Part shown: in pieces, positions 34,534 to 46,999 of the stretch
Layout: each line of letters opens with the position of its first letter
Numbering within the stretch: the first letter of the stretch is position 1
Source: Grifola frondosa
Lineage: Eukaryota > Basidiomycota > Agaricomycetes > Polyporales > Grifolaceae
Assembly: GCA_001683735.1 (NCBI GenBank)
Contig: LUGG01000003.1
Span: forward strand, 248,001-312,000
Length of the DNA: 64,000 bases
Reading direction: 5' to 3'
Notes under the pieces: generated by a model
The model's database searches: none
What the model was told of the DNA's origin: nothing
The model's input: only the letters and a program-made list of their open reading frames with translations
Program-made: the position numbers and the translations under genes

Positions 34534-36007
34534 GTTGTGAAAGGTGTCAATAAGTAAAGGGTGAGAGTTAGACAATGTCAGACGAATGCTGAAATGAGTG
34601 GCATCTGTGAGCACTGTCTATCAACGAAGTAGGTTTAGATGCGTAGGAAAAACGTGTGCAGTATGTCTCCGCGGATTTTTTTCGATCGCCTACATTTGCC
34701 ATAGGGACTGTATCCGGGACATGGAGAAGGATGTTGCGCAAAAATATTGCAAATTTGATTGCATTCTCGCATTCAGGTAATAGGCACCTCAGAGGTGGTC
34801 TAGCATGCCGAAGATAAGATACAGAAATCTATCAGATTTGGGTAGTCAGAGAGTGTAGAATAATACGGAGAGCAACTGACTTAGCGCGGGAAATTGTTAC
34901 TGCACTTGTGTGCGCAGCGAATAAACTCGCCGGCAAGCTAATCGTAGATGGCACTAATTCGAGACGTGTCCATTAGAAACAAAATTATAGTCTCAGTGCG
35001 AAGATGGAGCTCCGTATCGTACTGTCGATGTAATAGATCCTTCTGCTTCCTTGTGTGTGAATTTGAGTTCTCGGCTGTTACGCTCGACATACAACAATAG
35101 ATACTTTGTGTGCAGTAGACGCAGTTCTGCAGCAAATGATACTTTAGACCTCCACAACGCACGTCGCTGGAGGACAAGGTTGCAGAGCACATAAATTCAC
35201 TGCCCTTAAGCGCTCGGGTTTAAGACGTGAAGCCGGCGACCGCAGCAGATTGTGATTCAAGCGTGCTGCTAAACGGTAAACTAAGAACCCACGTATAAAC
35301 GATCGATATTCCGCCGCGCGCTCGTGCGAATGAGGGTTGTTCTGTTTTGGAGCTCTCAGAGAATCTGCGAGAACATCCGAAGGTCACAAGTCCTGCAGGT
35401 GGCGTGAACTCCACGTACGTATACGCACCGAGGCATGTTATCACCGCGTACGTGAGAGCCCACCAGATGTTCTCGGCCACAACATGTCAACGGGCACAGG
35501 GCAGAAAGGGACGGCCTCGTATCTGACAGTGTTACTGCCAGAATGATGCAGGGATATCCTCGTCCGAACCGTTGTGTTCCGTGATACCGTAAGAGAAACG
35601 CACATAGAACGGCGCGCTGTCTGCAAGAACCGCCGCACAGACTGTGCCATGCGCGATTAGAGGCATTAGAGGTGAAGTTGCGAAACAGTAAAGCCAACTC
35701 GAGGAGAAAGCAATACAGGTAGAATATAGACAGACTAGATGCACGAATGAAACAAAAGACGAAAGGGCGGGAATATGGCATTGGCCAAGCATTAGCCATA
35801 GCCGCGATAAGTATGCGGCCCCAGACCTCCGAAATTTCCTTATGTGGCCTGGTCGGTGGACTAACCAGTCTGAGACACCCTGGTTGCTGCGTGCCGTGAG
35901 GCTGGGAGCAGGTTTGAACAGCGTCACTCCACTCTTTTCTCTTCATCGTTCTCGCTGGTATTCTCCACACCGCTCACGGCGACGACCTTGTCACCTCTCT
36001 AGCGCAC
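34534..36007. other. Intergenic; promoter region of glucan synthase
   Basis: Some minus-strand ORFs at 35220-35970 contain hydrophobic stretches (SFVSFVHLVCLYSTCIAFSS) but change frame, lack a clear start and match nothing I recognise. The 300 bases before 36008 are the likely FKS promoter. Confidence 0.4.
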
Positions 36008-39000
36008 ATGACCGGTCGCTCTGGTCCACGAAGCCAGGAGGGCATGTATGTCTCCTCGTCTCCGTCTTCAGACCCCCACGATCCCTTCAGCAACGTCCAC
36101 GCACAAATGCCCGAGCCCCAGAGGTACTACGACAACGACTCTGACCAGATAGATAATTACGGTCGGCGCGACACCTATGGCTCGGATGGCAGTAATGGAG
36201 GAAACGACGACGATCGTTATTATGACCACAACGGCGCCTACGATCCGTATGGCCGTGAGTGCCTTTTCCTCATGTTTCCATTCTCTGTGAGCTTAGTTTC
36301 CCCCAGCACAACCCGACACCGACTCGGACGTCGATGTTTACGGTCAGAAGTATGCCCCCTCAGCGGAGTCTCTTGGCCCTCCTCGCGTGGGCGTCTCAGA
36401 GTCCTCCACCCCGACTTTCATTGATCACAATGGTTCCGGCGGGCGAGAGCCATACCCAGCTTGGAGTTCCGAGCGCCAAATTCCACTATCGAAGGAGGAG
36501 ATCGAGGACATCTTCCTGGACCTTACGCAGAAGTTTGGTTTTCAGCGGGATTCCATGCGGAACATGGTATGCTTCTGGGTGAAAGCTATCTGAGTTGAAT
36601 TCTTACACAAGTCTTTAGTTCGACTTTACGATGCAGCTACTGGATAGTCGCGCCTCGCGCATGTCGCCTAATCAGGCTCTCCTCACTTTACATGCTGATT
36701 ACATCGGTGGCCAGCACGCAAATTACCGCAAGTGGTACTTCGCTGCCCAGCTGGACCTCGACGACGCTATTGGACAGACACAAAACCCCGGTTTAAGGTC
36801 TACAAAGCGCAAGGGACACAAGGCCGTGGAAAAGTCCCTGAACATCGCTCTGGACCGATGGCGGCAGGCCATGAACAATATGAGCCAGTACGACAGGATG
36901 CGACAGATCGCACTATATCTCCTTTGCTGGGGCGAAGCTGCGCAGGTGCGATTTGTCCCAGAATGCCTATGTTTCATCTTCAAGTGTGCAGACGACTACT
37001 ACCGATCGCCGGAGTGCCAGAGTCGGATAGATCCCGTGCCAGAAGGCCTGTACTTGCATGCCGTCATCAAGCCCCTGTACAGGTTTATTCGCGACCAAGG
37101 TTACGAGGTAGTCGATGGGAAGTTTGTCCGACGGGAGAAGGACCATGACACAATTATCGGGTACGACGATGTGAACCAGCTATTTTGGTATCCGGAGGGC
37201 ATCGCTCGAATTGTCCTCGCGGACAAGGTATGCCGTCTGACATATACTTTTCTGGTGTTACTCATGCATCTACGTATACAGACACGACTGGTCGACTTGG
37301 CACCAGCGCAACGTTTCATGAAATTTGACCGGATCGACTGGAACCGTGCATTCTTTAAGACGTACTATGAGGAAACGATCCTTCGGCCACTTGCTTGTGA
37401 ACTTCAACAGGATATGGGTCATTCATGTGTCCATGTACTGGTACTACACGGCTTACAACTCACCAACCGTCTACAATGGCATCAGGTCAACAGCGATGCG
37501 ATGGTCGGCAACTGCGCTCGGAGGCGCAGTTGCCACTGTGATCATGATCTTGGCGACACTCGCCGAATTTTCGTACATTCCGACAACATGGAACAATACC
37601 TCGCATCTCACTCGACGTCTCATTTTCCTCGCCATTACCCTTGCCCTCACGGCCGGTCCCACGTTTTACATCGCGATCGCCGAGAGCAGCTCTCCCGGCG
37701 GCTCGTTGGCCCTCATTCTCGGTATTGTCCAATTTTTCATCTCGGTCGTCGCGACGCTGCTGTTCGCGTTCCTGCCCTCTGGGCGCATGTTCGGCGATAG
37801 GGTGGCCGGCAAGTCTCGGAAGTATCTGGCAAGTCAGACGTTCACGGCCAGCTACCCGACGCTGAAGGCATCAGCACGGCTGGCTTCCGTGTGCCTCTGG
37901 ATTCTCGTCTTCGGCTGCAAGTTCACCGAATCGTACTTCTTCCTCACGCAATCCTTTAAAAACCCCATCTTGGTCATGGTGGGCATGAAGATCCAGGGAT
38001 GCAATGACAAGTACTTCGGAGACAATCTATGTCGCAACCAGGCGGCGTTCACGCTGACGATCATGTACCTGATGGATCTCGTCCTGTTCTTTTTGGACAC
38101 CTTCTTGTGGTGGATCATCTGGAATACTGTCTTTAGTATCGCCCGATCATTCATGCTTGGATTATCGATATGGACACCTTGGAAGGATATCTACACGCGC
38201 CTGCCTAAGCGAATTTACTCAAAGTTGCTGGCGACCTCAGATATGGAGACAAAGTACAAGCCAAAGGTCAGTGAACCGTCTACAGATAGTAGCCATCTAA
38301 CGTGAACGTATTGCAGGTGCTGGTGTCTCAAATCTGGAACGCGATCATCATCTCAATGTACCGTGAACACTTGCTCTCCATCGACCACGTGCAAAAGTTG
38401 TTGTATCATCAGGTCGACGCTGGCCAAGACGGACGTCGCAGCCTTAGAGCACCTCCTTTCTTCATCTCGCAGAGCGACAAGGGCTTCAAGGGCGAGTTCT
38501 TCACTCCTGGCAGTGAAGCGGAGCGGCGGATATCATTCTTCGCGCAGTCGCTTACGACGGCTGTTCCGGAACCGTTACCCGTCGATGCGATGCCGACATT
38601 TACCGTGCTGACGCCTCATTACAGCGAGAAGGTAAGTCGCGCTCGTATTCATCTTGATGGAGGTTCATGTGACCTTTGTAGATCTTGCTCTCGCTTAGGG
38701 AAATCATCAGGGAGGAGGACCAGAACACTCGGGTAACATTGCTGGAATACCTCAAGCAGTTGCATCCTGTCGAATGGGATAATTTCGTCAAGGACACGAA
38801 GATTCTCGCGGAAGAGTCTGCTATGTACAATGGACCCAGTCCCTTCGGCACTGACGAGAAAGGACAGTCCAAGACTGACGACTTACCGTTCTACTGCATC
38901 GGCTTCAAGTCCGCCGCACCCGAGTTTACTCTTCGTACGCGTATATGGGCATCGCTCCGCGCACAGACGCTCTATCGCACGGTATCGGGCATGATGAACT

Positions 39001-41929
39001 ACTCGAAGGCGATCAAACTGTTGTACCGTGTTGAGAACCCCGAAGTCGTACAGCTCTTTGGAGGCAACACCGACAAACTCGAGCGGGAACTCGAGCGTAT
39101 GGCACGGCGCAAGTTCAAGTTTGTCGTCTCTATGCAGCGGTACTCCAAGTTCAACCGGGAAGAACAAGAGAACGCCGAATTTCTACTTCGTGCATATCCG
39201 GACCTGCAGATCGCGTATCTCGAAGAGGAACCCGCGCGCAAGGAGGGCGGTGATCCTCGTCTGTTCTCCGCGCTGATCGACGGCCACTCGGAGTTCATCA
39301 ATGAAAGTGGCCGCCGTCGACCCAAGTTCCGCATCGAGCTTCCTGGTAACCCCATTCTCGGAGATGGAAAGTCCGACAACCAGAATCACGCTATCATTTT
39401 CTACCGCGGCGAGTATCTCCAGCTCATCGATGCGAACCAGGACAACTACCTTGAGGAATGTCTCAAGATCCGTAACGTACTTGGCGAATTTGAGGAGTAT
39501 TCAGTCTCGAGCCAGAGCCCGTACGCGCAATGGGGCCACAAGGACTTCAAGAAATCTCCCATCGCCATCGTCGGTGCGCGCGAGTATATATTCTCGGAGA
39601 ATATCGGTATCCTCGGTGATCTCGCTGCCGGAAAGGAACAGACGTTCGGTACCCTCACCGCGCGGTCGTTGGCATGGATTGGCGGCAAGCTGCATTATGG
39701 CCACCCCGATTTCCTCAACGCGCTGTACATGACCACCCGTGGCGGTGTCTCGAAGGCACAGAAGGGTCTGCACCTTAACGAGGATATCTACGCTGGAATG
39801 ACGGCGTTCGGGCGCGGAGGTCGCATCAAGCACACGGAGTACTATCAGTGCGGTAAAGGTCGCGACCTCGGCTTTGGCACGATCCTCAACTTCCAGACGA
39901 AGATCGGCACGGGTATGGGCGAGCAGATGCTCAGTCGGGAGTACTACTACCTCGGCACGCAGCTCCCGATTGATCTTTCCTCACTTTCTACTATGGGCAT
40001 CCTGGGTTCCACATCAATAACATGCTTGTCATCCTGTCCGTTCAGATATTCATTGTGACGAGTAAGTGTTATGTGTTATTTGTGCTCTGCATGGTGCTTA
40101 TGAATTTGATTCGCAGTGGTTTTCTTGGGGACGTTGAACGACCAGCTCCTCGTCTGCAAGTATTCCTCTTCGGGCCAGTTTATCGGTACAACAGGATGCT
40201 ACAATCTCACTCCCGCGTTCCAGTGGATCGACCATTGCATCATCAGTATTTTCTTGGTATTTATGATTGCATACCTCCCTCTGTTCCTACAAGGTACGTT
40301 GTGATGTCATGATTATAACGTGCAATTCTATAACCGTAATTCCGCAGAGCTTGTTGAGCGTGGAACTGGCAAAGCTGTATTTCGACTGGCGAAGCACTTC
40401 GGTTCGGCGTCTCCTGCGTTCGAAGTGTTCTCGACACAGATCTCTTCTCATTCAATTATCACCAACTTGACTTTCGGAGGTGCAAGATACATCGCCACCG
40501 GCCGTGGCTTCGCGACGACGAGAATTTCATTTAGCATTCTATACTCGAGATTTGCGGGGCCAAGTATCTATCTCGGGATGAGGACATTGATTATGTTGTT
40601 ATACGTGACGCTGACCATCTGGACGGGTTGGGTGACCTACTTCTGGGTATCCATTCTCGCATTGTGCATTTCGCCGTTCCTCTTCAATCCCCATCAATTC
40701 TCTTTTGCGGACTTTATCATTGACTACAGGTAAGCTAGAATTGTAGACCTAATCGTTCGCGTCACTAACTTGAATTACAGAGAGTTCTTGCGATGGATGA
40801 ACCGCGGCAACTCGCGCGTACACCAGAATTCTTGGATTGGCTATTGCCGGTTATCACGGACTATGATTACAGGCTACAAGAAGAAGAGGCTCGGGCATCC
40901 TCAGAGAAATTGTCGGGCGACGTCCCGCGTGCGGGCTGGAGAGCGGTCTTGTTCTCGGAGGTCATCTTCCCCATCGTGATGGCGACCCTGTTCGTCATCG
41001 CGTACATGTTCGTGAAGTCGTTCCCGGACAAGGATGGCAAGCAACCGCCGAGTCCCCTCATTCGAATCGCGATCGTATCTCTTGGGCCGATTGTCTGGAA
41101 TGCCGCAATATTGCTCGTCCTGTTCATGTTCTCGCTTTTCCTTGGACCAATGCTCGACACGCCGTTCCCCAAATTCGGATCACTGATGGCTTTCCTTGGG
41201 CACTCGCTCGGTGTCATCGGCATGATCGCATTCTTCGAGTTCCTCGTAAGTCGTCTCACCTTATTTCTTGACATCGCTAACTTTCTGCGGCACATAGTGG
41301 TTCCTCGAGCTGTGGAATGTTGCACACGCCGTGCTCGGTCTGATCGCAGTCATCTTCATTCAGCGCGCCATCCATAAGGTCCTGATTTCGGTGTTCCTGT
41401 CGCGCGAGTTCAAACACGACGAGACGAACCGCGCGTGGTGGACAGGTAAATGGTACGGCCGCGGGCTGGGCTCGCACGCAATGTCACAGCCTGCACGAGA
41501 GTTCATCGTGAAGATCATCGAGCTGTCGCTCTGGAGCTCAGACTTCCTCACTGGCCACCTATTGCTCTTCTTGTTGACACCGCCAATCCTCATACCGTAC
41601 TTCGACCGGCTACACTCGACGATGCTCTGTGAGCAGCTATGCTATGATTTGTGCTAATAATTTTACTGATATCGAGTCTTCAGTCTGGTTGAGGCCGTCA
41701 AAACAAATCCGCGCACCGTTGTATTCCATCAAGCAGAAGCGGCAACGTCGGTGGATTGTCATCAAGTATGGTGCTGTCTACGTGCTCGCGATCGGCATCT
41801 TCGTTGCGCTCATCGTCATCCGTGAGTATTGCTCATCTGTATGGTGTCATCGTTGCTCATTTTGCCTATGTAGCGCTCGTCTTCCGGCAATCGCTGACCT
41901 TCAACTGCAGCATTTGCCAACAGGTCTGA
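36008..41929 (+). CDS. FKS1: Beta-1,3-glucan synthase catalytic subunit (FKS family, GT48)
   Basis: Plasma-membrane enzyme that makes cell-wall beta-1,3-glucan from UDP-glucose; target of echinocandins. Start [20 protein letters not shown] at 36008, an acidic Tyr-rich N-terminus, the FKS1 N-domain ([20 protein letters not shown]), a first helix group (37480-38200), the cytosolic catalytic region ([94 protein letters not shown]), then the second helix group to the stop at 41929 ([12 protein letters not shown]). About a dozen short introns. Three isolated frame breaks occur: an extra base near 37371 (YYE-KRSFGH), a missing base near 39975 ([15 protein letters not shown]) and a missing base near 40898 (LGHP-SEKLSGD). 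Because the rest is highly conserved, errors in the sequence are likelier than loss. About 1,770 residues, the usual length. Confidence 0.95.
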
Positions 41930-42481
41930 TGAACGCTTGCTCACGTATACTCATATCATCTTAGACGAGCCGCATATGTATGCTTTCTTATCCCGTTTCT
42001 CTTGTACTCGCCGGACTTTTAGCTAGCTCTTCGCGGAGATGGACGTTTACTCTTTGAGTTCGAGTGCACTACATAGTCATACATACTGTCACGCTCCCAT
42101 GATCTGCATACTGAGATGATAATGTCCACGAACTCTTTCTGCGCCGTTGTACATCATATGTCTACAAAATTTAGTTTTTTATCTTCTTTGTTCATGATGC
42201 GGTGTTTCGTATGCAGATTGTGTACTGTTTGTGTTGAGATGTACATACCTATAGATCTCCACGACATATACATCTGTGATATAATATGTGTAGAGCGGGC
42301 GGCACAGCTTGCAAGGCTATTCGAACATTCCTAGGGAGGTGGAGTGAGTTTGCAACATGATCGACGCTGTGATCAAATTGATCTCAGCGCTAACCCCATC
42401 AGAGTTTTCATGAACAAAATGTAAAGGTATATATGTTTCTATACTATGTATAATTTAACAAATTTCTGTAATTCTGATACA
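41930..42481. other. 3' flank of glucan synthase
   Basis: No gene seen; AT-rich, should include the FKS 3' UTR. Leads into the tandem repeats. Confidence 0.45.
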
Positions 42482-42985
42482 GCACTAGACAAGGGTATAT
42501 AATCCTAAGTAGCGTTGGTGACATCTGCATAATGCATAAGTATTTCAGGATATTATTAGTGTTATCATAAAGGAGAATCCGGTGAGATGCAGCAGAGAGA
42601 TTGTTACTGACACATCCTGCCAGGTAGCCGGGAATGTCAATTGACGCAATGCTTACAGGAACTCAACAGATCAACCGAAGCATATAAAGATATATTACGC
42701 TGGCAGGTGTTTCGTAAGGTGCGCCCGGATGCGGCACTAGACATGGGTATATAATCCTAAGTAGCGTTGGTGACATCTGCATAATGCATAAGTATTTTAG
42801 GATATTATTAGTGATATCATAAAGGAGAATCCGGTGAGATGCAGCAGAGAGATTGTTACTGACACATCCTGCCAGGTAGCCGGGAATGTCAATTGACACA
42901 ATGCTTACAGGAACTCAACAGATCAACCGAAGCATGTAAAGATATATTACGCTGGCAGGTGTTTCGTAAGATGTGCACGACCGAG
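42482..42985. repeat. Tandem duplication of a 252-bp unit
   Basis: GCACTAGACA...GGGTATATAATCCTAAG begins at 42482 and again at 42734 with only a few differences (for example TATTTC/TATTTT, GACGC/GACAC). Each unit ends in CTGGCAGGTGTTTCGTAAG, which is also the first part of the 85-bp repeat that follows. Confidence 0.85.
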
Positions 42986-43251
42986 AAGAGCGACCAGCGG
43001 CAGCGAGGTTGGCGTGAGCTCCACAAGCATGCAAGTCTGGCAGGTGTTTCGTAAGATGTGCCCGACCGAGAAGAGCGACCAGCGGCAGCGAGGTTGGCGT
43101 GAGCTCCACAAGCATGCAAGTCTGGCAGGTGTTTCGTAAGATGTGCCCGACCGAGAAGAGCGACCAGCGGCAGCGAGGTTGGCGTGAGCTCCACAAGCAT
43201 GCAAGTCTGGCAGGTGTTTCGTAAGGTGCGCCCGACCGAGAAGAGCGACCG
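42952..43251. repeat. Minisatellite, 85-bp unit, three and a half copies
   Basis: CTGGCAGGTGTTTCGTAAG starts at 42952, 43037, 43122 and 43207, spacing 85 in each case. The unit continues with GACCGAGAAGAGCGACCAGC and GGTTGGCGTGAGCTCCACAA. Since 85 is not a multiple of 3, the open frames across it (ACLWSSRQPRC... on the minus strand) are repeat artefacts. Confidence 0.9.
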
Positions 43252-43388
43252 GCGACGATCACATTTATGGGGGTTTAATATATATCTTGGTCTTGGTCTG
43301 TTTTAGAAGGAAATAATCTACGAAATTCGCGAGGTATGAATGGCAGGACAACGCGTGGATACATGCATATGTAAATAAAGTGTTCCCG

Positions 43389-44791
43389 CTACGTGGACAC
43401 CGCCGCCGCAGTGTTGTTCTTCTGCTTACGTCTCTCCAAAAGTTTAGCTAATGCACTATTCTTGGCAGGTGCCCGTGCGCCCGTTGCGGATCCAGGAAAA
43501 ATATGACTAGCAACCATACTCATGAATCCACATATTGACTGAGAGGTACGCAACATAACGCACCGGTTCCACCATGCTAAAAGCGCATCGACATCTTCTT
43601 TCTCATTGATGTCATCAAGGAACTCCAGGACACTATTATAGAATCGTTCGGAGTCAGTCACAGTGTCCGTTCTGGAAAACACGGATGACGAAGATAAGGC
43701 GAATCGGACCTGGTAGAATACGTGAGATACCGTCCATGACTATAGTTGAGAACAGTCGATAAGGACATCATGCTCACTTGAGTAGCGATGTAAGCAATCG
43801 AGGCAGCCGTCACCTTGGTCATACCATGGATACGAGCATTGCCAGCTCTTGTAGCTTTGGTTTCATCGTCCACGGAACTGGGCGAAGTAAAAATATGCTT
43901 GTAAGCCTGCATTTACGAAAATTTCAGTAAGATGACAAATCCAATGCCGATCACACTCACTGTCACTAACAGCCTACTTCTCAATAACCCATTCCAAGGA
44001 TCGTCCGGGTCGTACTGGTTATTGGCATACAAGAAAATCGGCCACTGGTCCCCCGGGACTGTCATTTCCCCGCTACGCAGCTGGGCCTTCACACTAGACC
44101 GAGTAAGCGTAGCTTATGCCAAAATAGAGAGTCGACGTACTTGGAATCTGCCCAATTCAAGCCAGCCGGACAAAGAAGCGACCCAGTGACTTCATGATGA
44201 TAGCCACGATTAGTTTTGATGTTGCGGGCGATAGGGGGCACGAAAGCCTCTCCTGGAGTGCCGATCCAGTCCAAAATATGACCTTTCAGACTCTTCGTAT
44301 CATCTGACCTCGCACTTGAAGCACCCCGCTGAATCTAGTAACATTAGGCTATATAATGATGATAAGGAGGGAACATACGAAGTCAGCAACTCGAGACATC
44401 TCTTCTTCGTCGCAGTCGGTCATCAACCGTTGCTCCAAGAAAGGGACCAGGTTCAATAGCTGCGCGAAGACCCTGCTCTCGCCGTTCTCTGTGATGATAG
44501 GGAAGTGAGCAATACTAAAAGGATGAATGAACATACTCAGCAGATAATAATTCCATCGGTTCTCGCTCGTCTAAACGAAGCACACAGTTCACAATCAGTG
44601 CAGAGACGTTGCACATGGCATGAATGGTTCTCCCGAAATGACGACCATGGTGCACGAGCGGGTCAGAGGTACGCCTAGGAAAGAAATTAGTGCACGGAAA
44701 CATGTATGGTGAAGGGAATGTACGGTTTCTTCCGTGGCCCTTGTTCAAGGGCACTCGGTCGCCTGGTTCCGGATTCGATGTTGTCACTCAT
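43389..44791 (-). CDS. DUF6698-type protein
   Basis: Basidiomycete family of unknown function, usually multi-copy. Start at 44791 (MSDNIESGTRRPSALEQGPR). Ordered segments: YMFPCTNFFPRR, HHGRHFGRTIHAMCNVSALI, GESRVFAQLLNLVPFLEQRL, GASSARSDDTKSLKGHILDW, ARNIKTNRGYHHEVTGSLLC with CPAGLNW, VPGDQWPIFLYANNQYDPDD, AYKHIFTSPSSVDDETKATR, GNARIHGMTKVTAASIAYIA, RFALSSSSVFSRTDTVTDSE and a Lys/Ala tail ending at 43389. Six or so short introns. All segments are in the family's order and none lacks its match. Lies at the left edge of the accessory block; it does not carry the shared upstream module of its neighbours, but a 177-bp tandem repeat lies upstream of it. Confidence 0.85.
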
Positions 44792-44974
44792 GAATACTGA
44801 GAGCGAGAGACTGAAGGGCTAATTCTGCGAGGAATCAAGGCATAAGCGCATGATGAAGTCTACCTCATCTTAAAGGTGAAACTTGATCAAGCTCGCGTGA
44901 CCTCAAAGTATCAAATCTACAAGGCTGTCGTAATGGTATTCGCGCTATGCCATTATGGTGTTTCAAGGAACAAT

Positions 44975-45660
44975 GTCGTCGGCGTCCGGGCACGTCATGA
45001 AAGAAAGAAAAAATCATCTTAACAACACACCTCGGTTTGCTTCTAGGACAAGACAGCCAGACGGGCTTACGTTGTGCGTATGTTTGAAGGGCGATTCAGG
45101 GCGGGATGTGACGGCGTTTCTAATCAGTGGTGTCTGAAGAAAATGTACGATGTCGTCGGCATTCGGGCACGTCATGAGAGAATGAAATAATCATCTTGAC
45201 AACGCATTCGGTCTGCTTCTGAGACGAGATAGCCAGACGGGCACACATTGTGCATATGTTCGAAGGGCGACTCAGGGCGGGTGCACGGCGTTTCTAATCA
45301 GTGGTGTCTGAAGAAAATGTACGATGTCGTCGGCATTCGGGCACGTCATGAAAGAATGAAAAAAATCATCTTAACAACACACCTCGGTTTGCTTCTAGGA
45401 CAAGACAGCCAGACGGGCTTACGTTGTGCATATGTTCGAAGGGCGATTCAGGGCGGGATGTGACGGCGTTTCTAATCAGTGGTGTCTGAAGAAAATGTAC
45501 GATGTCGTCGGCATTCGGGCACGTCATGAAAGAATGAAAAAAATCATCTTAACAACACACCTCGGTTTGCTTCTGGGACAAGATAGCCAGACGGGCTTAC
45601 GTTGTGTGTATGTTCGAAGGGCGATTCAGGGCGGGATGGGACGGCGTTTCCAATAACACT
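44975..45660. repeat. Tandem repeat, about 177-bp unit, nearly four copies
   Basis: GTCGTCGGC marks unit starts at 44975, 45152, 45326 and 45504 (spacings 177, 174, 178). Each unit has ACCTCGGTTTGCTTCT, CAGACGGGCTTACGTTGTG and GTTCGAAGGGCGATTCAGGG. It fills the gap between the divergently oriented DUF6698 and Cys-rich genes. Open frames across it are repeat artefacts. Confidence 0.9.
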
Positions 45661-45846
45661 CCACTTGTGTCTCTATGGCATCTGGAGGAATGCAAGATGT
45701 TCGCAGATGAAGTTACAAGCCAACAGAGATGCACCTCCTTTCTCATATAAGAGCACAGGAATCATGAACTTCTACAGATCATTCTCGTCATATTATGATA
45801 ACCTCCCAACACCAAACCCTTCTTCAACGTATCCGCGACGAGCGAC

Positions 45847-46782
45847 ATGAAGTCTTGCAATATGATATTAGGACGAAGGGGCTATGCACCTGGTACTGGT
45901 AAGCATGTCGATCAAGGAATGCTTGACACCGCTGATTTTCCCTCCTACAGGCCCCTGGAGGACGGAGGTCGTCGCGTCACGCCGTCAGCATTACGAGAGC
46001 GTCGCATGACATACAAATTTACTGGACCTTGTTGTCTCTGCCCGAACGCAACTCCAGACGAAGGACATTATACAGAAGCTGCGACACTAATAGCAATCGA
46101 AGGTCCATGTTCGGGAGAATACGTAGCAATGTGTGCAAAGGGAAGCTGTGGGTATTTGGGTAAGCATCTAACTTGCTCTCTCACAACTTGAAACCTCACC
46201 AAGCTCGACCGTTTTACAGTGTACTTGGAGAGGATCTTCGCCGCCTTCTTCGTGAAGTCCAAACAGTATGATCGCAGAGGTGCGTAGTTGTCGCATGAGT
46301 ATTCATCGAACATACGTCGAGACATCTCGACAGAACCTGGTGACTTAAGGCCCGCCACCGTATTTCACTTCTCGGAAGTCGAACTTGACAACGCATTCCG
46401 CCGTCGACAGTCTGGTAAGTTGTCAGACTCAACACTAAATGTTTAACAACTCATTCCATAAGAAGGGACTGAACATTCCGACTCACGCAAACTAAAGCGC
46501 ACGTATGCAATGTTGGGTTAGTTCACACCGTTACTAGTTTTCTGCAAACAATCTGATTCAGTGCTAGATGTAACGGCAGAGGAGATCAAAGTGACACCCG
46601 CTGATCGACCGGTGCCTCGTCCGATTATAATCGACGACGTTCTACGCAAACTCGATAGCCTTCTGGACCCGGGTATTTCAGATGCCCAGTTCGGATTTGT
46701 GATGGCTAGATGTACGTGCGGCCTTATCATGACGCGCCGGGTGTTCCGCTACCACAGGTGCGCTACAGAACCTGCAGAGTGA
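45847..46782 (+). CDS. Cys-rich hypothetical protein
   Basis: Unrecognised but clearly coding, with five short introns. Start MKSCNMILGRRGYAPGTGKH; then PCCLCPNATPDEGHYTEAAT and IEGPCSGEYVAMCAKGSCGY, giving CxxC, C, C-x5-C spacing that suggests metal or disulfide binding; VYLERIFAAFFVKSKQY; VFHFSEVELDNAFRRRQS; EHSDSRKLKRTYAML; and a C-terminus with RPIIIDDVLRKLDSLLDPGI and FVMARCTCGLIMTRR. I recall similar 'EGPCSGxYVAxCA' proteins as multi-copy in agaricomycetes near transposable elements; function unknown. It is oriented away from DUF6698 across the 177-bp repeat and does not carry the shared upstream module. Confidence 0.65.
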
Positions 46783-46817
46783 TAGATCCCAAGAGAATAT
46801 AGCTATACATGATACGC

Positions 46818-46884
46818 GTACATAGAAGGAATGGGAGCAATCTGGAGCGAACGCTTGTCTGGAGACCGGACAGAGCGCGTACAC
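46818..46884 (-). repeat. Isolated motif B block (left direct repeat)
   Basis: GTCTGGAGACCGGAC at 46857-46871, within about 65 bases (GGGAGCAATCTGGAGCGAAC on the left, AGAGCGCGTACAC on the right) that recur almost exactly at 49122-49188. It lies downstream of the Cys-rich gene and of the Ulp1 gene's stop, without motif A. Confidence 0.75.
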
Positions 46885-46999
46885 TACTTATACACTATAC
46901 ATAATACATCTTGGAGATGCTTGCATATAAATGCGATTTTTTGAGTGATAAAAAACAGGCGAATTGCAAGCATGGATGAGTTGGTAACAAACAAGAGTC

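Noticed and set aside
35220..35970. A minus-strand membrane protein gene upstream of glucan synthase
   Set aside because: Hydrophobic stretches in several frames, but no start, splice pattern or recognisable family.
42889..43262. Overlapping minus-strand ORFs reading ACLWSSRQPRCRWSLFS repeatedly
   Set aside because: Created by the 85-bp minisatellite; unit length is not a multiple of three, so each copy changes frame.
45248..45656. ORFs with MYDVVGIRARHERMKKI repeated
   Set aside because: Products of the 177-bp tandem repeat; no conserved protein feature and no consistent frame.
42482..45660. CRISPR-like arrays
   Set aside because: Repeats are directly adjacent, 85-252 bases long, with no unique spacers, and the genome is eukaryotic.
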